Source: Bemisia tabaci (lineage: Eukaryota > Arthropoda > Insecta > Hemiptera > Aleyrodidae). From it: a stretch of 64,000 nt of DNA. This document shows, in pieces, positions 32,661 through 44,600 of the stretch. Each line of letters starts with the position of its first letter. The first letter of the stretch is position 1. The position numbers were made by a program, and so were the translations under genes. Where the stretch lies: contig NC_092801.1 of NCBI RefSeq assembly GCF_918797505.1, forward strand, positions 25,822,477 through 25,886,476, in the 5' to 3' direction. The notes under the pieces are model-generated. The model ran no database searches. It saw only the letters and a program-made list of their open reading frames with translations, and was not told the origin of the DNA.

Positions 32661-33631
32661 GAATATGCCCTAGAGTATGCTTTTTTCTACGAGAATGGAA
32701 CCATCGAGGCAAATCGATCACGGCACTTCGTGCAACTTTTGCGGTACTGAGGTGTTGCACGGTATCGGATTAAAATGAAGGCGCACTTGCGTGTACAAAC
32801 TAATGAGTATTGTTTAGCAGTTCAGGTCCTGAGAAAAAATATTTTTCCCTCGCCCTGGTACGAAAATGATTCCTTCTGAAATTTAAGAAGGACAACTTCA
32901 TTAAAAAATAATGCATTGTATCGTAACTGTGCACTTAGTGAGAGAAGTAAGTCTCGATCAAGCGTAAATAGTTACATGATCCTGATCCTATAAAGTTCGA
33001 ATGTTGCTATCAAACTTAGTGATATTTCCTTTCATAAATCTATATTTTTCAAACAAAAGAGTAACTTTTTGGATAGCTTTGCCGACAGTTGTCTCTTTTT
33101 GTCCTGAGGAAGCCATTGCAAAGTTTGCGTGATTGTCTCACTCGGTTCTCTTACAAAATGAAAAAAAAGAAAATAGAAAAAAAAGCAAAAAAAAAAAAAA
33201 AAAACAAATTGATGTAAGTTTTTAACGCCAGAATGCTGACAAAATCTGTTCTCCAATATGTACCTCACTGCAATTCTAACAATAACAATAATCACGATCA
33301 TCAAGTATTTTTGTCGACAGAACTCACTTGCTATATCAACACAAATGTTGAACATGGGCATCCTTGCGATGTGTTGAGCTTAGCACTGTAAAAAAGGGAG
33401 TTTGCATCAATAGAGATAATGCGTGAGATCTGCAGGACTCTCCGCAGTGGTAATCGTCAATTCGTCACTAGTGAGTGATGCATACGTTTAAGCGCCTTCA
33501 TTTGCGTCTGATACTGTGCAATACCTCCGAGGTGGAATAGTTGCTCAGAGCGCCTACCACAGTGTCGGTTAGACTTGATGGCAGTGGATTTCCCGTGCTG
33601 TTGAAATTATCCTCATAGCGCGTGTGGAATT

Positions 33632-33753
33632 GGACGTATTTCTATCAAACAAAACTATGTGCTTTATGGCGTGAGCCCTGTTATGCACATATTCTCATGG
33701 GCCTCAGGGCTAATGTCTTGATGCACATAGTTCTGTGTGGCAGAAATATGTCC
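33632..33753. mobile_element. MITE J1, 122 bp
   Basis: GGACGTATTTCTATC pairs with ...GGCAGAAATATGTCC, and the inner parts mirror at AACTATGTGC / GCACATAGTT. AATT flanks both ends, suggesting a 4-bp duplication. Confidence 0.7.
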
Positions 33754-34351
33754 AATTAAATATTTTTTCATCGCCAACGGCGCGGCGAGGTAAAATACAT
33801 TCATACCTCAATTTGCGACGTTGCAAGTTTTTACTACTTACTTCATGTGGGTAAACCAATACGAAAATTTTAGAATCTGCCGTGACTTTTTCGATAAAAA
33901 AGACGTTAGTAAAGTAAGTGACTGCAGTTTTGTTGGATCTACTCAGCTTCGGTCACCTTTTATCAGCCTTGTGACCTCTCCGAAGGGTTCATCCTACGTG
34001 AGATGACCTGGACCCTCGACGCTGTACTTTGGGTAAGCATTCGTCCGTTCGTTTTATTTGATTCGTGGAAGGCGTATTTGGGAACTATACCATCATGCAG
34101 ATTTCGAATAAAAAGACTAATTTTTAACAAGGCAATGGAATGTAGAATAACAACTTCTTGCCAATCAATAAAAAGGTTCATATTTACCACACAGTCAGAA
34201 TGATTATATTGAGATTAATCGTTGCAATAACAGTACTTGCAAAAATTGGATTTTGTACTTTTTGTGAAGTGATTATACAAAGATAAACAAAATAATAACA
34301 TTCACGACATGGTCGAATGAACGCTCTTCCAGCGTCTAAACTATAATATCC

Positions 34352-34530
34352 CTCATTAGATCATTTGTTTAGTTACAGTAATTAATTTGAAGCCATTTAT
34401 TACTCTTTTTGACCTTAATTTCCCTTTTCTCCCTCAGGCAGCCGTAGCTATGTCCGATTATTTCCGGCACTCTTCCCCTGACGGACCATCATCGTATTAT
34501 GTGAGAAAATGATCTAATGAGGGAGATTTA
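34352..34530. repeat. Inverted repeat around a possible small exon
   Basis: TCCCTCATTAGATCATTTG near 34355 is mirrored by AAATGATCTAATGAGGGAGA near 34507, a 19-bp inverted repeat with a spacer of about 130 bp. It could be a small TIR element or a hairpin in a transcript. It weakens the exon reading of the sequence inside. Confidence 0.55.
34438..34500 (+). CDS. Possible start-codon exon (63 bp)
   Basis: A pyrimidine tract (TTAATTTCCCTTTTCTCCCTCAG) ends at 34437, a strong splice acceptor. ATG at 34450 opens MSDYFRHSSPDGPSSYY, and GTGAGA at 34501 is a good donor. The 63-bp size is plausible for an insect micro-exon. I do not recognise the peptide. It is a prediction from splice signals alone; the surrounding inverted repeat is a reason for doubt. 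Confidence 0.3.
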
Positions 34531-34577
34531 ATAAAAAAGGTCGGGTCGAAATAATTGTTGATACAGATGATAAAATT

Positions 34578-34632
34578 TTGAAACGTCGCATGGCGCTTGT
34601 CATACTTTGGCTGAGAGGTAACGATATTGTGC
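34578..34632. repeat. MITE D3 fragment
   Basis: AACGTCGCATGGCGCTTGTC to GAGAGGTAACGA matches the right end of the D family. Confidence 0.5.
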
Positions 34633-34959
34633 CTCCTCCGGGGCGGAGCTATTTGAAGAACGACTATGAAGAATCGGATTGCATTTTGCAAAAAGGAACC
34701 ACTAGTATTTCAATGATGCTAAGATTGTGCAACTTCATCCTTTGCAATAAAATTGCGGAAATTGAGAAACTCTATGAAATTTAGATGGTAATGTTTGTCT
34801 TAAATTCACAGTTTTTAGCGAGTAAAATAGAAACTATTAAGGGATAATCGGGTTTTTCCTCCAAGACAAAAGAAGTTGCACAATCTTAGCAACATTGCAA
34901 TGCTAGTGGTTCCTTTTTGCGAAATGCAATCCAATCATTCGTCTATCAATTCCAAAAAT

Positions 34960-35245
34960 CAGCCCGCCGCGCGTAGAATCATCCCTCGCCAATGCGCCCA
35001 ACGAAGTCATTCCAACCCTAAGCCAATCCACCCGGACGCACCTCTCACCCTCGCACCCACGCTATCATCCTCGTCATCTTCGGGCGCCGATTAGCGGTGA
35101 CACCCCCCGATCCAGCAACAGGTCCTCTCCTCTCCTCCTTCCCGCTCTGTTTTTTTTTCGCGCGCAAACTCGCGGGCCGCGGCGCGGCGCCCGGCGGGTG
35201 CAGCTCGTTATAAGGGATTATTGCACGTACGGCCCTTCATTTCCG
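34960..35245 (+). promoter_or_regulatory. GC-rich core promoter with TATA box and initiator
   Basis: The DNA turns GC- and CpG-rich here, in contrast with its AT-rich surroundings. TATAAG at 35209-35214 lies 30 bp before the A of TCATTT (35237-35242), which fits the arthropod initiator TCAKTY with +1 at 35239. Upstream are CCGCGGCGCGGCGCCCGGCG and CT-rich tracts. The spacing of the two elements and the donor downstream make this the best promoter in the window. Confidence 0.6.
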
Positions 35246-35454
35246 ATGAGTCACTGACGATCCGCCCTGCCCCGTCCGAACTCCCGAGTATCCGTGTCCG
35301 TGTTTTTCGGCTCTCGCTGCTCGCACGCCACACCGCACCGAACCGCACCGCACGCTCGGCGCATCTCTCTGGACCCCTCCGAACCCGTGCGCGACCCTTG
35401 CTCGTTGCTGCTCGACGCCGGGGCTCTTATCCTCTCTCTTCGGCTCTGATCAAG
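35239..35454 (+). other. Probable 5'UTR first exon ending in splice donor CAAG|GTGAGT
   Basis: From the predicted start at 35239 the GC-rich tract runs 216 bp to CAAG|GTGAGT (donor G at 35455), a full consensus donor. The only ATG (35246) opens a three-codon frame ending in TGA, so this would be noncoding leader with a minimal upstream ORF. Repeats rich in CACCGCACCG occur within it. The gene would run rightward past a long intron containing the MITEs that follow; I could not place its coding exons. Confidence 0.5.
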
Positions 35455-35488
35455 GTGAGTGGATGAGTGATTCACATTGGTTTTACCA

Positions 35489-35570
35489 CACTGGAAAAAA
35501 AACACATTGGATCTAGAGTTCAGACTCTTGAAAACATTGACAAGAAAAAGGACTCTTGATTCAATCAGGG
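35489..35570. repeat. MITE W, left-end fragment
   Basis: CACTGGAAAAAAAACACATTG and the following GGATCTAGAGTTCAGACTC match W1/W2, then the match breaks off at TTGATTCAATC. Confidence 0.65.
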
Positions 35571-35691
35571 TTAAGCTAAAATAAGCTTTTTACGAATGAA
35601 TAAAATGGAAAATTAATTTGAAGTATTCTATTTTAGGGAGATTTTATGTATATATTTTTTTCTGGATTTTCGGCTATCAATTTTTGACTCG

Positions 35692-35979
35692 CTGGAAAAA
35701 AAAACACATTGGATCTAGAGTCCAGACTCTTAAAAACATCGACAAGAAAAAAATACTCTTGATTCAATCGGATTTTTGCTTAAATCAAGAACCAAGCCTC
35801 TGAATTTGAGCGAATTTCCTTTTGATTCAATCGGATTTTTGCTTAAATCAAGAACCAAGCCTCTGAATTCGAGCGAATTTCCTTTTGATTCAAGCTTAAA
35901 TCTGATTGAATCAAGAGTCCTTTTTCTTGTCAATGTTTTCAAGAGTCTGGACTCTAGATCCAATGTGTTTTTTTTTCCA
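35692..35979. mobile_element. MITE W2 with an internal 60-bp duplication
   Basis: Full inverted ends with GGATCTAGAGTCCAGACTC and ...GAGTCTGGACTCTAGATCC. The internal block around AAATCAAGAACCAAGCCTCT is present twice in tandem, which makes this copy longer than W1. The overlapping frames on both strands reflect this duplication. Confidence 0.75.
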
Positions 35980-35992
35980 AAGCACCGACTCA

Positions 35993-36218
35993 CAGTGGAT
36001 TGAGTCAACGGAGAGGTCGAACTTGATTTAAGAGCTTGAAAGTGTAAATTTTCAGTAATAAGGAATTTTGATGTTTTGAAAAGTTACATTAGTTTTCTCG
36101 TAAAATTTTCTGTGAAAAACACCTCTTAGAATCAAAACTGTAACAAGATAAACGTAAAATTGTACAATATTTGACAATGTCATGTCCGACCTCTTCCACA
36201 GACTCGTTCTACTGTGCG
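35993..36218. mobile_element. MITE P1, about 225 bp
   Basis: CACAGTGGATTGAGTCAACG with an inverted right end (GTCCGACCTCTTCCACAGAC...CTACTGTG). Copies at 47320-47550 and 51611-51837 flank foldback F2. Confidence 0.65.
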
Positions 36219-36254
36219 ACTACCGGACTAAGGAAGAACGTTGAATGAACATTT

Positions 36255-36391
36255 GGACTGAATTTTGCAATTAGGAACTATAAATTTTAGCCCGGTTTAA
36301 AAACAACGTATGAGCCATTAGTTTCCCTATGCACATAAGTGTTTTTTCAGATGTGCCAGAATTTATAGTTCCAAATTGCAAAATGCAGTCC
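36255..36391. mobile_element. MITE R1, 137 bp, 4-bp TSD
   Basis: GGACTGAATTTTGCAATTAG pairs with ...CAAATTGCAAAATGCAGTCC and is flanked by ATTT on both sides. Relatives: 52388-52517, 58290-58428 and 58433-58569. Confidence 0.7.
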
Positions 36392-36605
36392 ATTTAAGAG
36401 TTGCTGGTTTATTACCAGATAAAACAAGCACTTTGGAAGAGCGTCGTATGAGCCATTACTCCATATTTCCAATAGTAAGAAAGAAATTCTCTGCAAATAC
36501 TCTTGGTATTTTTTTTTTGTAATTTTTCAGACAATTTCGTTTGCAATTTAATCTAATGTATTCGCAAGTTTCAATGAAAAATATGCATGGAATTCCTCAA
36601 AAATA

Positions 36606-37058
36606 CACTGGAAAAATAGTTTTTTGAATCCTGAGTCCAAAAACGATTAAGAATTTGACAAGAAAAATTGATCTTGATCCGATCGGATTTTTGCTTGAAT
36701 TGAGAGCAAAGCATCTTGATTTAAGCGTATTTCCTTTTAATTCAAGCAAAAATACGATAGAATCAAGGGTATTTTATCTTGTCAATTTTTTCAAGAGCCT
36801 GGGCTCTGGATGCAACACGGAAAAAAAATTGCTGATTCAACAATTCAATTGCTAAAAACAGTGAGTCCAATGTTTCAACGCAGATTTTACAACCAAAAAA
36901 TGCTACTTTAACCACCCCCGTGGTTAAATCAGTTTACAATGTGGTTGAAGTAGCATTTTTTTGTTGTAAAATCTGCGTTGAAACATTGCACTCACTGTTA
37001 TTAGCAATTGAATTGTTGAATCAGCATTTTTTTTTTCCGTGAAGATACTTTTTTCCAG
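36606..37058. mobile_element. MITE W3, interrupted by V2
   Basis: It starts CACTGGAAAAATAG and ends ACTTTTTTCCAGCG; the W internal blocks GACAAGAAAAATTGATCTTG and ...TTGTCAATTTTTTCAAGAGC are present. V2 sits 16 bp from the right end. Confidence 0.65.
36816..37041. mobile_element. MITE V2
   Basis: CACGGAAAAAAAATTGCTG pairs with ...AGCATTTTTTTTTTCCGTG, with AA on both sides. Compared with V1 its unpaired centre is inverted, so the two copies lie in opposite orientation. Confidence 0.75.
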
Positions 37059-37250
37059 CGAATTTTTATGGGAATTTATGCATACTTTAATAGGAATTTT
37101 CAAATATATTAGATTAAATTGCGAAAAAAAAATCGGCCGAAAAATTTTAAGGAAAAATATTGACAGTGTTTACAGAGAGTTTCTTTCTTAGTGGAGGAAA
37201 TATGGCGTTGTCTGAAAACTCATACTGCGTTCTTACTCAGCACGGTGGAG

Positions 37251-38680
37251 TAAGGAACCAGTTTTCAAGAAGTTTAATATGTGGATGCAGAAAATTAAGG
37301 ATAAAATCATTATCTCATCTCTGATTTTGCATTAAGGTATTCAGATGAGCTCTGCTTATCCAGCACGATCTGAGACAGATTTTTCGTCAGTTGCGAGTAT
37401 ACTCAAGAATTGTAATAGAGTGAATAAGTGATGCAGATTGATTGATCTCAATACAGTAAAATCCGATTTTTGGGGGGAATTTTATTCGTTGGGGAGGAAT
37501 GTAGGTTCCAATCTAAGTGAGCCAGGATTCGCGCTCTAATTGAGAAAATGGCTTCCCTTGCTACGTTAACAAGTATCAGCTGCATTGTCTTTAATTGCAT
37601 TAATTAATACTTTTATCGGAACAGCGGCACACTGATCTTTTATAAAAAAGGTTGGCCTTACTATGTGCGTTATAAAAGGGGAAAAAACAAAAGGAAGCCC
37701 ACCAGCAATCAATAAAGCATCGTTGAAAGAAAGACTGTGGTCGGTGCATTAAGAACGGAGAAAGGCAAATAACAAGTTAAATAATATTGAGGTAGTATTT
37801 TAAATGATTCGTAGTACCTCCAGTTCGCAATTTCACTCTAACTTAAGATGGCTATTGATACCCCTTAAATTGTTCCAAATGAATCTTAATATTTCATTCA
37901 AAAATTAAGTTTGTAGGTTACTACAACTGCTAGGAATGGGAAAATACTTTAATAACTTCCTTCTTTTTCGTCACTTTCTTTGAAACGAAAGTTTTACAGA
38001 TTCCGTCTGCGCAATATGCGTGAATATTTTGGAATTGTATTTATAAAATGCCTACGAAATTAAATGAGGGTAAACAATTTAATGAGCTTCAAAGAATTTT
38101 CAATATCTTCGAGAATTGGGTTATTTATGTGGTTTCTCTTATTTTGTCCTCCAAAAGTATTTCCTTGTTAATAATCAAAATGAAAAGTACTCAGTTGAAT
38201 GTTCAATTGTATTGCTTTCCTTGATGAAGAAAAACTCACACAAATTTTGAAATTCACGTTTGGCCGCCCTCTCTTGCTTGTGCGATTTAAGCCTACAGAA
38301 ATAATCTCGACAAAAGCCACATTTTTGGCGTGCCTTCGAAACAGGGATGTAACACGTTCAAATTTTCCCCTCATGGAAAGACTTTTGATTGTTTCTCAAT
38401 CTTGCTTGTGCAGCCAGCCCTGTTGTATGCATTCTCATTATGAATCTAAAATTATTTTCATTTAAAAATCAAAATCTCATTGTTGTCCTTCTTACTGTAA
38501 TCAACATGCATTTCTTTAACAACAACGCACTCATAAATTTGGTATTCCTTTCACTCAAAGTAATTATTCCCACATTCCCATATTTCTTAACGCTTAATCT
38601 TCACAGGCAAACCATCACAGCAACTCTACGTTGCCATTTACCGAATATTTCGGTTCTTAAAATGACTCATTATTACAAAG
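37251..38680. other. AT-rich, no gene seen (possible intron)
   Basis: The frames at 38168-38700 overlap on both strands and resemble nothing known. An acceptor-like CTTAATCTTCACAG lies at about 38607 but no convincing exon follows. Confidence 0.4.
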
Positions 38681-38684
38681 GCTG

Positions 38685-39210
38685 TTCAAAAAGTACGTAG
38701 ACTGAAGCTGTAACTTGAAAACCAATGTATGTAGATAGCTATCATTTTTGCACACTGGCCATAGACAGAGATGAGAGTGTTTCTAAGATTTTAACGTTTC
38801 TTCCAAAATTCTCGACGTATGATATCAAAACGAGGCGGTTTCGCATTCGCGGTATCATGAGTGAGGGATTTCTGTGCGCGTCTGATATAGCTCGTTAAAT
38901 TGAGTTTTCCTGCGGGGCAGCAGAAAGTTGAAATGGAAATGATGATGGATTGCAGCGAGCTTTTGGGAAAGTGATCGTTAAATTTAAGGTGCTCGGATCG
39001 GAAGAAGCGAACGCTTCCGCGTGTCATAAATGCCCTCCCTTTTCATTTTCGACTTTTGACACTGTAATTGATGAAATGAAACCGTGCTTCTGCGAAGACG
39101 GTACCGCACAATCTTACGTGCAACTTTATGAGTTCGAACAGTTTTTCGAACAAAACAGTGGGGGCACAGAGAGACGAGAGGGTCAATTTAGTATTTATTT
39201 ATCATGACAA
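38685..39210 (+). pseudogene. Possible decayed mariner-like transposon
   Basis: GCTGTTCAAAAAGTACGTAG at 38681-38700 resembles the inverted-repeat end of several mariner elements. About 0.3 kb on, a frame contains MKPCFCEDGTAQSY followed by YEFEQFFEQ and GTERREGQ, which loosely parallels the N-terminal QAYGED-S-QV-EW-KRF-EGRE block of mariner transposases. The match is weak and no right terminus was found. Confidence 0.25.
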
Positions 39211-39990
39211 ATACAGGCGCAAACTCACTGAAGAACTGTTTGACACAAGTGAACTTTAGAGCGAACCATTAAAAATGGATCTAATGAATCTATGTCGAGG
39301 GTTGCAATTTTTCATGAAAAATAAAATCTTGAAATTTCAGAAAAATATGATGAAAAATGAAAAATATTCTTCGAAATTAGATGCGACGTTATATGAAAGG
39401 CGACTGGTCTTTGCTTTTTAGAGTTTTACTGCGTGTTGCAGACCCAGCTCCTGATAATATGTTTCATATTTCTCACAACTTTGTAAAAATTCATGAAATA
39501 TTTCACGGAAATTTTCAATATTTCATATTTCCTGTTTTACCCGTACAAACCTGTCTATAACTGTTTGAATCCAGACATGCCTTCAATTCTTAATGAAGAT
39601 AAAAAGCGACTGCACAGTGGCCGCAATCTTGCAAAAAAAGCGTATTGCCTTTTGAAGATCAATGTGTGAGGATTTCTAGGAATATACCTTTTATCTCGAT
39701 TCAAAGAAAATATTTACTGGACACTTAATTACGTTAAAGTCAATTTTTACATGTTTAACAAAGTTTAAAACTCTTGGGAAAATTTCCCTCACAAAAACTG
39801 GATATCTTTAATCACGCAAAATACCATTACAAATAGTAGCAACGAAGCCTTTCGTGCTCGGGTCAAACCTGTTAAAATAACAAGTTTCGCTATGTGCGCT
39901 TTTTAATTTCCGTCACTGACTCAATGAAATTATTTCTCACCCTTTCAATGCAAAGGAAAAGCACCTGTGTGTAAAAATTACGTGGTGTAC
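39211..39990. other. Intergenic or intronic, no gene seen
   Basis: AT-rich with repeated TTCATGAAAxAT-type phrases (39310-39540) in both orientations, but no frame or element I can name. Confidence 0.4.
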
Positions 39991-39996
39991 CGTTAT

Positions 39997-40677
39997 ACTA
40001 AAGTGCCAAAGAAGAGCGCCGTATGAGTCTTCAGGCGTTGCCAAATTTCACCTGATAAAATACGGATTTTAACTTTTCTTTGTCACACTTACAGAATTTT
40101 TCTGTTTACAGAACAGAACTTCGATTGTGGGAACAGAGTACTCTGCCCTCATGACAGAAGCCTCTGTGACTGTTACAAAAGAAGTGCAGGAGCCCTGTGA
40201 ACAGAACTATTTTTTTCAGTGTAGAATAACCGAGATAAAATGGCAAAGTTACCGGGAATTGATTACCAATAAAAGTGGTATTCTTATCTGAAAAAAAAAC
40301 AGTAAAAATACCGGGTTTTAGGTAAGCTCACCAGTCTGTCTTGGTAAAATTACCAATAATTCGTAAAAAAAAGTGAGATGGTAAAGGTACGAACGGACCT
40401 TGGTAAAAACGCCGAGAATCTTTTTTCAGTGTGCTATGGAAAAACGCTTTATACGCACTCGAAAGTTGCCGAATTTGCTCTAATCAAATTTGTATTTTTA
40501 AGGAGAGTTTTGGATATTTTCTCTTGAAATTTTCAGATAATTTAGATCCAATTACAAAAACAATTCTCAGAAAAATCAGAGGAATAATAGAACTAAATTT
40601 TCTCGAAAATTCGTGATTTTCTGAGGAAATTTGGCAACGTCTGTAGGCTCATACGGCGTTCATCATTAGGACGGTAG
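39997..40677. mobile_element. Two joined S-family MITE parts (S4)
   Basis: AGTGCCAAAGAAGAGCGCCG at 40003 is an S left end, truncated by about 40095. A second left end near 40433 (GCTATGGAAAAACGC) is matched by a right end at 40677 (CATACGGCGTTCATCATTAG). G1 lies directly against the second copy. Confidence 0.6.
40222..40431. mobile_element. MITE G1
   Basis: It is rich in GGTAAAA/TTTTACC-type phrases, with AACCGAGATAAAATGGCAAAG and a right end TTTTTTCAGTG. It matches the reverse complement of the left part of G2 (62613-62987). Confidence 0.65.
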
Positions 40678-41336
40678 TATTCACCCTTCTCAAACCTACT
40701 TCAACACCCCATTCTGATCTTCCAAGACGTCAACACTGCACCGTGAATTAAACTTGCCCAATTCTCACACCTCCGCTAAACGAGAGTTAAATCGATAAGA
40801 CGGGGTAATTTTGACGGATAATTAAAACTCCTGCCCCTCCTTGACTGCCTCTTCTTTTTATTTAATTAAATAGGCAGTTTACATTTATTTTACGGGGAGA
40901 CTCTCAAGAGGTAAAAGGCCGTGCTTTCGATCGGCCTAATTTTATGTTGAAGTAATTATAACACTTTGGCATACCTGCTCACTTTATTCATTGATCTTTG
41001 GGAGACTTTAGGCGGATGATTTTGGCAGGAGGTTTGCTGACATACGCACAGAAATTTAAAAAAAAATATTTCTAAAGAAATGGGCCCGACTTCTAATACG
41101 GACGTATTAGGCCTTCCCCGCTTGATTATTTTTCTCCCGAATCTGAGCAAGACCTCATTGGCAGGATACAGCGAAGCATTGCGGGTTCATGCATCTCGCC
41201 ATAGTGCCTTCAATTTTGCAGACGCAACACGGTCATCCATCAAGTACGAATAGTTGTATTTCTGCGCCGTCATCAACGCGTTTCCTTTTTTTGGCTCTGT
41301 CTCCGTGTCGTGTTGATTCCCTTTGACCTATTTGTA

Positions 41337-41594
41337 CTGCCGTGCTAAGGAAAAACGCCGTATGAACCTTCAGACGTTGCCAAATTTCTTCCAATAAAAA
41401 TCGAATTTACTGAGAAAATTGTGAATATTTGTTCCCAAAATTTTCACACATTGTTTTACGTAATTTAATCTAAATGTCTGAAAGTGTCAAGGAAAGATAA
41501 GCATACATTTTGTCACAAATTTTTTGGCAAAAACTTTTTTCGAAGGAAAGGCAACTGTCGAATGTTCATACGGCGTTCTTCCATAGCACGGCAG
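41337..41594. mobile_element. MITE S5
   Basis: A full S copy with CTGCCGTGCTAAGGAAAAAC and its inverted right end CATAGCACGGCAG. Confidence 0.8.
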
Positions 41595-42017
41595 AATGAG
41601 CCTGTAGATATGGTATTCAATGAGACCCAATGTACCATACACACATGTTACCTCTTCAACATTTTAAGAGGAAAACGAATCATATGAAAGGACGGTTCAA
41701 ACTCAACTCCTAAATAAGATACAAGTGTTTACAAGAAGCATTAGTTACTGTTAAAGAAAATACAAATGGTATCATTTGTATTATTTGTGTTAGAAACACT
41801 TATTAATTCTTTCAAGAGCCGATTTCCGAACTTTTCGCGTTGCATGGATCGTTTTCTACGTAGGATTTTAAAACGAAAACATGATGCAACTTTTTTCTAG
41901 CTTAGACCATATATTTATCTGAGTAGTCTATTTTCAAGACTTGAATCTTTTATCTCTTTTTTTTTAAAAAAAAAAAAAAAAAAAAAGAAAAAATAAGTTT
42001 TCAAAAACAGCTTCCCT

Positions 42018-42100
42018 CAGCCGTGTTAAGGAGAAACGCCGCATGAACACTCGAGAGTTGCCAAATTTTCTCCGGTAAAATGTTAATTTTTGAGGAAGGA
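42018..42100. repeat. MITE S6, left half only
   Basis: CAGCCGTGTTAAGGAGAAAC to GTAAAATGTTAATTTTTGAG, then unrelated sequence. Confidence 0.65.
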
Positions 42101-42230
42101 CGGGTCGTAACAATTGTAATAATAAATCACTCGGGATAATTTGAACTCATAGGTTGGCTGCCCTTTTGGGCCCTAGAAGCTACGTGACCTAACCTCAAAA
42201 TTACCGACTTATCCGTATTCTCCCTACAGG

Positions 42231-42566
42231 TACTAGCTTCACTGTGCGCGGCTACGTTAATTTTTCCCGAGAATTATGGTATCGCCGGCGCGGCGCTTGC
42301 TAATAAAGTGAAACACGTGGAACGGGGGTATCGGATGTTTCATGAGCGTGCATGAAACTCCTGGGGCCGTAACTTCTTGGCCGCGGATGAAAGACCGACC
42401 GAGGAATTTGCTGCATCCTGTATGCCCCGGCGTGAATCTAGATCACTGCCGAGTTACAATATTCGCACGCTGCAAAATTTCAGAAGTACCGATTCGACCC
42501 AGAAACCACGAACTCAGAATCATCAACTCGGGGCCGTGTTTCTTTCTTCAGCAGTTGGACAGCGTT
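42231..42566 (+). other. GC-rich island with a possible exon
   Basis: A pyrimidine-rich tract ending CTCCCTACAG at 42230 is acceptor-like. One frame then reads VLASLCAATLIFPENYGIAG... to a stop near 42350, and after that stop the same frame stays open to 42566. The first part resembles a hydrophobic signal-like peptide, but no known protein is recognised. It may be an exon of the gene starting at 35239 or unrelated DNA. From about 42555 it overlaps MITE E1. Confidence 0.22.
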
Positions 42567-42809
42567 AAGCAGAAAGGAACCAAGCCACATCAGCTATTGC
42601 CAAATTTAACAGTGCAATTTAATTATTAACAAGAGAACTTTTGTGCGGATTCCTTAGAAAATTTTGAGGAATTTGCTTAGTACTATGAAGAAAATTCACT
42701 GAAATTTGCACAAAAATCCGCTCAACCGTTGTCATGTAAAAAAGTAAATCGCCCGATTAAATTTGGCAACAGTTGATGTGGCTTGGTTCTTCCATGCTCA
42801 ATACGGTCC
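42555..42809. mobile_element. MITE E1
   Basis: GGACAGCGTTAAGCAGAAAG pairs with ...CTTCCATGCTCAATACGGTCC, and CAAGCCACATCAGC is mirrored by GATGTGGCTTGG. Sister copy E2 at 42985-43229. Confidence 0.75.
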
Positions 42810-42984
42810 TTTTGCCTCCTGCTGCACCTGTTCATTTCTTTGATGCTCAGTGACAATGTCCAATTTCATAAGTTATATGCAAAATATGTGCGATGGAGAA
42901 TTTGCAGGTGTCTGAATCTTGTTAAGATGAAACCTTTGAGTGCTCTGAGCATAAAAATAGCCTCGGTTTCTAAAATGAACAATT

Positions 42985-43229
42985 GGACTGCGTCCAGTAG
43001 ACAGGAACCAAGCAGCATCAGATATTGCCGAATTTAACGCGGGCACTTTAAATTTTTACATGAGAATTGTACGGATTTTCGTGTAAATTTCAGTCCTCCT
43101 TTGTACGAAGCAAATTCCTTAAATTGTTTAAGAGGATCCACAAAAACGTTCTCTCGTAAAAAATTAAATTGCCCGGTTACATTTGGCAGTAGCTGATGTG
43201 GCTTGGTTCCTTTTTGTTTAACGCGGTCC
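42985..43229. mobile_element. MITE E2
   Basis: GGACTGCGTCCAGTAGACAG pairs with ...TTTTTGTTTAACGCGGTCC. Inner blocks match E1. Confidence 0.75.
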
Positions 43230-44424
<1,195 letters not shown>

Positions 44425-44564
44425 AAATGCAATGAGGGGAACACGGGGTACAGGCTGTAAATAAAAGTAATTTGACGGGACGTTTCGGGTTTCACATTCC
44501 CTTTTTCAACCGCCGGAAAAAACACATAAATGAGCCGCCGCTTAACAGCAAGGCAAGATTCTAT

Positions 44565-44565
<1 letters not shown>

Positions 44566-44600
<35 letters not shown>

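Larger units (their letters stand above)
36222..37250. mobile_element. MITE S12, split by three other MITEs
   Basis: Left end CGGACTAAGGAAGAACGTTG and right end ACTGCGTTCTTACTCAGCAC are S-family ends. Inside are R1 (36255-36391) and W3 (36606-37058), and W3 itself contains V2. A second S-like left end near 36428 suggests two S copies are merged. Confidence 0.6.

Noticed and set aside
40083..40215. Open frame after CTGTTTACAG as an exon
   Set aside because: The block is full of ACAGAA/TTCTGT repeats and internal palindromes between two MITEs, so it looks like element sequence.
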